Source: Sanguinoderma infundibulare
Lineage: Eukaryota > Basidiomycota > Agaricomycetes > Polyporales > Polyporaceae
Length of the DNA stretch: 64,000 bases
Assembly (NCBI GenBank): GCA_032821775.1
Contig: JAVLRN010000002.1
Span: 1,178,001-1,242,000, forward strand
Direction of reading: 5' to 3'
Below, in pieces: positions 62,399 to 64,000 of this stretch. Numbering within the stretch: the first letter of the stretch is position 1; each line of letters starts with the position of its first letter. The position numbers and the translations under genes are program-made. Below the pieces are notes generated by a model, which was not told where the DNA came from, searched no databases, and was given only the letters and a program-made list of their open reading frames with translations.

Positions 62399-64000
62399 AT
62401 GCAGCGTGCCTCCCCCATCCTGCAGTGTCAAGATATCCTTGTTGAAATTTTGAACCACTTGGCACCCGAAAGACGATACCTCATACTAGACAAGCAGAGG
62501 GTCATTCGCCGTGTGACAGTGTCGGATGTCGACGGGCCCTTGCGGCTTGCGCGACAGTCTCAAAAATGATGTCGCAGCATGCACTCAACCTGTTGTGGGC
62601 AGATTTGGACGGCCTACATCCCGTCCTGCAACTCCTCCCTACTTCAAGTTACCAGCAGCGCGGCTCAACGCATGTGAGGTCCAGCAAAATCACTCCTTGC
62701 GCTTGCTGACATTTCCCTCGAATATTCTTACAGACTATGCGTGGCAAGATATCACCTGAAGCTTGGTCACGACTCCAATCATACTCGAGCCGCGTCCGCA
62801 CGCTCAACCTCTCGCCTGATGCCCCGATCCATCACTCGGTTTATTCGTTCTTGACATGCTATTGCGCCGGTGCCCCATTTTTCCCTCGCATATACGAGCT
62901 GAATGCTCTCGACATCACAGAAGCTGAAGTCGCCCCACTCCTCATGGTCCTGTCTCCATCGCTGCGCGCGGTCGCAATATCATTCGAACAACGCTATCGT
63001 CACCATGACCGCCCGATTAGCGCTACGCTTCCTGACATTATGGGTTCTATCCTACAACGCCTTGCTCTAACCGCACCCCAACTGGACGTTCTCTGTGTGC
63101 TCGGCGACCACTCCCTGGAACGAGACACTCTCCTTTACCTCGGACGGTTCACCTCCGCCACAGAAATCAGCCTCAGCGATGAGTTCCACTTGGATGAAGC
63201 TGTGCTTCAATCGATTTCCAACATACACACCATCCAGACCCTCGCTGTCGGCATTCGCTTACAAGCGGTGGACAGGCTGGACTTCGGGGACGGCTTCCAT
63301 CGATTGCGTAGTCTCGACCTCAGGGGCAAGTTAACGGACGTCTCCAACGTTGTCCTCGGTATCTCGGCGCCCGCTCTCGAGTCCCTTGCGCTCGACTTCG
63401 ACGACTCGGTCAGCATGGACGCACTGGAGGGGCTGCTCACCGCTATCGCGGCACGTTTTCCCAACACGATCACGAAGTACAGCACTCGCTTCTATGGCGG
63501 TCTGACCCCGCCTCCGACGTCCCTTACGGTTCTCATCCGTCCCTTTCTATCATCCATGCCCAATGTCGTGTCCTTTGACCTCTTCTCCGACGTGCTCTCC
63601 CTCTCCGTAACCAACGACGACCTCATTCGGCTGGGCGACGCCTGGCCGAAGCTCGGCCATCTCAACGTCAGACAGTGGACCTATCGGTTCAACGCGCCGA
63701 GCGTGCGGCGGCCGAACGTATCGGGCCTGGCCGAGCTCGCGAAGCGCTGCCCGAAGCTCAACATGATCAGCCTCCCGGAGCTCGACGCGAGCAGGGACCC
63801 GGAGCCCAAGGCGATTCCCCTCCTCGACCACAAGCTGAAGCAGCTCCACTTCCAGAGCGTCACCGTCGTGCCGACGCGGGCCCAGCACGAGGTCGCCATC
63901 GCGATCGACATGATGTTCCCGGACCTCGACCTGCGCGAGATGCGACCGCATGGGCCCGCGAAAAGCACTCAGTGGATCAACATATTGAAGACGCTGGAGA
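62399..64000 (+). pseudogene. F-box/LRR copy A' (right arm of inverted duplication), runs off window
   Basis: ATG 62399 opens MQRASPILQCQDILVEILNH. Relative to copy A there are 8 extra bases near 62515-62522 (GACAGTGT), which shift the frame. The true continuation is ALAACATVSKMMSQHALNLL in another frame. Donor GTGAGG at 62674 and acceptor TTCTTACAG ending at 62733 define a 60-nt intron. Exon 2 (SPEAWSRLQSYSSRVRTLNL) is then open for 422 codons to the window edge: RLDFGDGFHRLRSL, SVTNDDLIRLGDAWPKLGHL, VVPTRAQHEVAIAIDMMFPD. The donor is intact here but lost in A, and A's exon-2 deletion is absent here. Only the 8-bp frameshift argues against function. The C-terminus lies outside the window. 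Confidence 0.7.

Noticed and set aside
62195..62458. Minus-strand ORF upstream of copy A'
   Set aside because: It overlaps the promoter and first exon of A' in antisense and has no paralogous frame at copy A.
1..64000. tRNA, rRNA or CRISPR features
   Set aside because: No cloverleaf-like sequence with A/B boxes, rRNA segment or spaced direct-repeat array was seen. CRISPR is not expected in a fungal nuclear genome.

Overview
This window is nuclear DNA of a filamentous basidiomycete, most likely an Agaricomycete of the wood-rot (polypore) type. The evidence is GC-rich coding sequence with many 42-76 nt GT-AG introns, a DUF6533 membrane protein, an expanded F-box/leucine-rich family, and both gag-like gypsy and copia retroelements. 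The taxonomic call is an inference from gene content; no rRNA or other marker is present.

Layout. 0-4.4 kb: a decayed Ty3/gypsy-type element on the minus strand (gag, zinc knuckle, retropepsin) with an in-frame stop, a non-coding interruption and a possible -1 frameshift heptamer. 5.5-7.4 kb: two tandem paralogues of an unrecognised family that share an intron position. 9.3-25.5 kb: F-box/LRR genes and fragments around a CHL1/DDX11-type DNA helicase (11.6-15.2 kb), a carrier-like gene (19.4-20.3 kb) and the end of an Arg-Gly-rich protein. 25.6-32.1 kb: ordinary genes. These are a disordered protein with an in-frame TAG, ER glucosidase II alpha (GH31), and two tandem cyclase/kynurenine-formamidase-like enzymes. 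32.7-34.3 kb: a secreted prepro-protein with a TTPKK-type repeat and an ADP-ribosyltransferase-like domain. 35.1 kb: a small Cys-rich gene. 36.95-42.40 kb: an intact copia element with apparently identical 355-bp LTRs and a 5-bp target duplication. 42.9-48.4 kb: a possible Sld7-like replication gene and a DUF6533 membrane protein.

48.7-64 kb: an inverted segmental duplication. F-box genes A and B on the minus strand (48.7-52.7 kb) are mirrored by B' and A' on the plus strand (57.2-64 kb), around a SulP/STAS anion transporter. All four copies carry damage (frameshifts, a nonsense codon, an internal deletion, a foldback-MITE insertion). The right arm also holds an intact F-box protein with a hydrophobic C-terminal tail.

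The housekeeping genes (CHL1, glucosidase II, transporter) look intact and act independently. The window's distinctive feature is a fast birth-and-death F-box/LRR cluster of about twelve copies, interleaved with mobile elements. Exon coordinates given explicitly were read by hand from splice motifs and checked for reading phase. Where this was not possible, the entry says so.
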